Of a stretch of DNA of 64,000 bases, positions 59,656 to 64,000 are shown one piece after another. The notes below the pieces were generated by a model. The model did no database searches and was not told the DNA's origin. It was given only the letters and a program-made list of their open reading frames with translations. Origin of the DNA: Toxonevra muliebris (Eukaryota > Arthropoda > Insecta > Diptera > Pallopteridae); assembly GCA_963691655.1 (NCBI GenBank), contig OY829329.1, positions 55,069,408-55,133,407 of the forward strand. Reading direction: 5' to 3'. Position 1 is the first letter of the stretch. Each line of letters opens with the position of its first letter. Made by a program: the position numbers and the translations under genes.

Positions 59656-61754
59656 GGTATATGTATCTAGGCTAAGGACTTGGTTATGCGGTAATTTATT
59701 TCTCGTTAGTAATTCGGGAAATTATATAAAACGAAAGAATTGGGTCAGTCTCCCAATTTTACGATAGGTCAAACGATTCGTGAAACCCTTCGACTAAATA
59801 TAAAGGGGAAACCAATAACTATTGCAAGGAGAATATAGAAATGTTTTTGGTCTGAACCACTCCCATCATAAAGGTATACGACTGTAGAATTTCACTTTGA
59901 ATCGGATGAATGTAGGAACAGTAGTTTTTCAAAGAAGATTACTAGATTCCTAATTAAATTAAACCCTCGACGATCCACAAGCACAATCGTCCAGAGAATT
60001 ATCCTCAACTCTTTTTGACCTAGAGAAGAGAGGCGGTGGTGAAAGTAACTCAAAACACTAGTAGCTCCATGATGTATTTTTGGTAATTTTTAATATAACT
60101 CATGAAAAATTTATTTAAACCAACTCCAGCGCTTTTTAAATATTTTCTTTTCAAATGATTTCATGCAGAAAATCTTCAAAAATCTTCAAAAAAATTGAAC
60201 AAAAGAATGATGAACAAAAAGAACTAATTTAAATGAAAGTACAAATTTTAAGCTTGCAGCAGAAAACACTTTAAGTACTTAAAAAGCATTTAAAAATGTA
60301 TTAAATTTGAATTTTTTCTACTACTTACTTAACTACTTTACCAGTGAAATATTGATTTTACAGAGAATATCCAAAAATATAAAAGCTCCACATTTCTAAG
60401 TTAAATTTTTATAGCAGCAAGAGCAAACGAACTCAAAAAAGGAATCGAATTACACTCATGGGACAAATTAAATAAATTCATATGAGTTTTATTCCTTGCT
60501 CAATTCGTTGATTCGTTGCATATACATACTATACTACTAAAATTTAACCACCCTGCCTGCCAAAAAAAAAAGGTATCACATAACAACGTACTAGCAATAA
60601 AAGTAGGTCATTCAATAGAAACGTTAACGCACAAAACAGAAACAAACAACAATACATTCCTTCACACAAATCTTAGTTAAATGTTGCACAAACTTTTCAG
60701 CTATATATATATACACTTTTGCACATACATACATATCTACTACTATTTTAATGCTTTTTATGAGCAAAAGTACAAAGACACATACATAACATTTTCATTA
60801 CAAGCAAATGTCGCCACCAAAAACAAAATTGCTTTACACCCAACCAAACAAAACAACAACAAAAAGCCACATAAACAAAAAAGGCTACCCTGGTTCTGGT
60901 TCTAGCGGTGGTTGGTTGTTAATATTGGTGTTTAAACACATGAGGAAAAAAGCCTGCCTAAAAGAAAAGTGTTGACTTAATTCTACTACTACTACTACTT
61001 TCTTTGTGTCAGCCATACTCCTGCTCCTCTTTTGCTCTCTTACTACACTTTTTTACATGCTGCTATTACAACGCAATCAACAGCGGGTGGTATTTGTTGC
61101 CACATGACGTGATGTTCGTTATGTGTTGGACAAGAAAACTTACTTTTCTTACTTTTTCGAGGGGGCCATAATAATCCAAAATAACAATACGGAGGGGGAT
61201 AAAAAAAAACTCCGACAACAACCGCAGAATAAGTTGCTAAATGTTTTTTGATTGTTATTTTTCGTGTTCTTTCTTAAAATTACAATTATTACATTTGTTG
61301 TTACGCTGGTTGTTGTGTTATTGTAGTTCAGTAGAGAATGACAGAGAAAGTGGAGTATGAAAAAAAGGAGCAAGAAGAATAAGTTTTACTTCTCTTTGTT
61401 GCTCTTGTAATAGCTAAAATACAAAATCATGTAGCAAGTTAAAGCAATTTTAATAATTTTTTTCTTTTTGTTTGCTAATAATGAGCTAAAAGCATAAATT
61501 AGGAAATGTAGGGTAGAAAAAGTAGTAGAAAGGTAAGAAACAAAAAGAAAACAAAGCTCGAAGTAACAAAAATTAAAACATAAATATTACAAAAATTTCA
61601 CTTTTGAAAATTCGAAAATATGTAGTGAAATAAAAATTATAAATTTGAAAGAGCAGCAAAAATAGTAGCAGAAAAAATTACAAAAATTGCTATTATTTGT
61701 ATCAAACAAATGGTATAAATAGTTTATATGGGATAAAATAACAAGTACAAAGTT
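59656..61754. other. Non-coding stretch
   Basis: A+T-rich with a short CTA microsatellite (about 60983-60999). No gene, RNA or clear inverted-repeat element recognised. Confidence 0.5.
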
Positions 61755-61960
61755 TTTGTTTTGCTTTTGGATAAAATTTGCAGACGGATAAATTTTATCC
61801 TAATATGAATTTAAATATATTTGCTTACAAAACATTTATTAAAAGCAATAATACCCAAACTGTCATTGCTTTCGATTTCGGATAAATTTCACATAACGAG
61901 TAAAATTTATCCGTTGTAACCGAAAATGAAGTTAAGTGCATTTACACAAAAATAAATAAC
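61755..61960. repeat. GGATAAA/TTTATCC repeat units, left cluster
   Basis: Two units built as TTCGGATAAAWTT followed by AACGGATAAATTTTATCC-type palindromes. Related units recur at 63040-63520. Confidence 0.65.
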
Positions 61961-61964
61961 ATTA

Positions 61965-62080
61965 ACCCATTTATGAGAGAAGATATAATTCTGTCTGAGC
62001 TTTTTGCAGTATTTATGAGAGAAACAGTTTGAGAGACCACAGTCTTTATTGAGTACCCATTTATGAGAGAAGATATAATT
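61965..62080. repeat. Pair of exact 26-bp direct repeats
   Basis: The 26-base sequence beginning ACCCATTTATGAGAGAAGAT occurs at 61965-61990 and again at 62055-62080, 90 bases apart, with a partial third match (TTTATGAGAGAA) between them. Confidence 0.85.
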
Positions 62081-62520
62081 TGAATTTTGTTATATTTAAC
62101 CCTTTCTTCGCAACTCTTTTATTTCAAGGTAAATTTTTTTTTTTTTTTGTAGTTTTAGACTCGTAGATTTGGACTTTGTTAAGAATAAAAATGGAAAAAA
62201 GATTGAAAGAAGTTTTTGGGAATGGCTGTAGAGTTTTTAGAATTTTGTACATTGTAATGACCAAAATGAATGCATATTTTTTAATTATTTCTTAATTTTT
62301 AAATATTGAAAAAACAATTTAAGTTTATTTTGCAACATCAAATAAATTTTTTGTCTTGAAAATAATTTTAAAGACACACTTGTTCACTGCGTATAAAAGG
62401 TGAAAATTTGAAAATTTTTGGAACTTGGGTTTATTTTTAGCAAAATCAACTTTACAGACTTCTGTTGTTTAGTGACCTATAGTAAAATTTGATGAACAAC
62501 ATATTTTTGTAACATATTAA

Positions 62521-62604
62521 CCCTCTATCAACCCTCGTAATAGGTCAAAAAAGAAACTTTTTCGAAAAGAGCTAAAAAGACCTATAATTGTTGGTGCCAA
62601 AGGG
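62521..62604. mobile_element. 84-bp TTAA-flanked mini-element, copy 2
   Basis: Starts CCCTCTATCAACCCTCGTAA and ends TGGTGCCAAAGGG, with TTAA on both sides (62517-62520, 62605-62608). Arms pair imperfectly, including TAATAGGTC against GACCTATAA. Same length as 15912-15995 and similar tips, but the interior differs. Confidence 0.6.
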
Positions 62605-62608
62605 TTAA

Positions 62609-63039
62609 CATGTTCGAGGAAAATATTCTATTAAAAATTCAACTATAAATTGCCAACGAAAACAAAATTAAACTCAATTATTTTTATTCCCGAGCAAGAA
62701 AATAAAACTCAAAAAATAATTTATATTCCTAAGCAAAAAAATTTAACAGAAACCATAATTTTTATTCTCGAAAAAAAAAAATAAAAATCATAAGTTGATT
62801 TTTTTCGGTTGAGCAAAAACATAAAAATTAAAAAAATAATTTTTAAACCAGATTTAAAAAATAAAAATCAATAGATAATAATTATTTTCGATTTTTAGAG
62901 GTAATGCTCAAAAAATAAAAATCTTTACTGGTTTCAATAAAGCGTGCAACCAATATAATTTTGGTGTACTCAACTATGCCCTCCGATATTTAGAACATGT
63001 TAATTTTTATCATTTAATTTTGTAAAATAATCATTATTT
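62609..63039. other. Non-coding stretch
   Basis: A-run-rich sequence with loosely repeated AAAAATAAAAATCA blocks. No gene. Confidence 0.5.
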
Positions 63040-63520
63040 TTGGTCCCTGATAATAACAATTCATCTATCATTATTTTTGCTTTCGGATAAAAATTACGCA
63101 ACGGATAAAATGAATTTGTTTTATCTGAGTAAGGAAACTCAATTGTATCTGAAAAAAATAATAACAAAATATTTAATTGGATACAGTAACAGCAACTCAG
63201 CAATTATTATTTTTGATTTCGTATAAAATTTACACTTCTTCAGTATAACATTAACTAAATTTGTATGAAGACAATTAAGTTGCATGCAAAACAAATAAGC
63301 AATCATATTTTTTGATTTCGGATAAAATTTATAAAACGGATAAGTTTTTCTCCATTTTATCCGAGTACGAAATTACGTATTTGTTCTTAAAATGCTGTGC
63401 TGGATACAATAAAAACTATGAAATGATTTCGGATAAAATTCAGACAACGGATAAATTTAATCCTTTTTATCCGAATATGAAATTAAATAAATTTGTTTAA
63501 ATACATACAATAAAAATCAA
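63040..63520. repeat. Degenerate satellite of ~110-bp units with GGATAAA/TTTATCC palindromes
   Basis: About four units of TTTTGATTTCGGATAAAATT, then AACGGATAAA...TTTATCCGA and GAAATTAAATAAATTTGTTT, beginning near 63077, 63207, 63308 and 63419. The palindromic core could fold. Not coding. Confidence 0.75.
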
Positions 63521-64000
63521 TTGAATTCCACAAATATTTACCATCTTGTTCGTTAAAAAATATTAAATGAAAAAATAGTAGCAAAAGATTGTGAAAAAGC
63601 ATAAAAATATAACTAGAAAAAACTCACAAAAAATATTTATAAACCAACAAAATCATAAAATTACAAAATGTTTTGCATATTTTAGTTTTCAAATAGTAAA
63701 AGAAGATAATATTAGTGGAAGAGTTTGGAAAATGTAGTAGGGAGATTTAACGCAAACATTTACAATTTGCATTTAAAATAAATACCTTCTATGTATATAA
63801 AACAACATTTTTAAGCATCATTTACTTTAAAGCTACTTTCACAGCATAAGCAATTTTAAGGAAAAGTACCCAATTTACTTACTACTATTTTTTATATTAA
63901 AAATTTTTTTTTTTTCGCTTCCATACTCGTACACTCGTTCATACACTTCAGTCAGCATTTCAAATGTGGCATGTAACGTGTATATTAGTTTCTTCAATAT
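63521..64000. other. Non-coding stretch at the right edge
   Basis: A+T-rich, nothing recognised. Confidence 0.5.

Overview
The window looks like non-coding, repeat-dense insect DNA, most likely from a fly (Diptera). It is strongly A+T-rich, full of short microsatellites and A/T homopolymers, and carries insect-type transposons: mariner/Tc1 elements of the DD34D, DD37D and DD37E classes, a hAT element and two LINE families. I found no convincing host protein-coding exon, rRNA or true tRNA gene. It could be intergenic or the inside of a very large intron. Species cannot be fixed from sequence alone.

Layout. 1-1044 and 7692-8830 are inverted copies of one dispersed repeat. Between them, at 4058-6632, lies a complete-length hAT element with an 8-bp target duplication and a dead transposase gene; a 76-bp hairpin element (7075-7150) and a small inverted-repeat element (7303-7431) lie nearby. 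A minisatellite of ~12-bp units (AAATTCAGACCA-like) occupies 8975-9860. A 552-bp inverted-repeat element (11416-11967) abuts a ~950-bp pyrimidine-strand array (11990-12945). 15798-16262 is a long-TIR element with an 84-bp TTAA-flanked element nested in it. 17749-18529 is an element with GCGA-rich subterminal arrays. Degenerate minisatellites fill 18840-19340 and 22030-22750.

25137-26280 is a DD37E mariner-type transposase pseudogene split by a second copy of the 76-bp hairpin. 27619-28922 and 36174-37462 are two full-length, TIR-bounded copies of another DD37E element, in the same orientation. 31728-34508 is a 5'-truncated RNase H-bearing LINE, interrupted inside its reverse transcriptase by a SINE-like insert with two tRNA-like modules. 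35780-38590 is a degenerate A+T-rich array hosting one of the DD37E copies and a 235-bp MITE. 41762-43055 holds two related hairpin elements, the second split by an 873-bp hAT-type MITE. A TA-flanked MITE (43316-43581), a DD37D (maT-like) element (46308-47595) and a DD34D mariner (49277-50552) follow. 53260-55700 is a second, larger locus of the AAATTCAGACCA minisatellite, with ~280-300-bp higher-order units and a 704-bp TTAA-flanked element inserted in it. 56640-59655 is a decayed, probably RTE-like LINE. The right end (61755-63520) carries degenerate arrays built on GGATAAA/TTTATCC palindromes.

Every transposase and reverse transcriptase gene here is broken by stops, frameshifts or deletions, so none should make a working enzyme. 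Several elements nevertheless keep good terminal repeats and target duplications, which allows insertion order to be read from the nesting. The most unusual items are the 76-bp hairpins with 4-bp A/T target duplications, the 84-bp TTAA-flanked elements, and the two-tRNA-module SINE.
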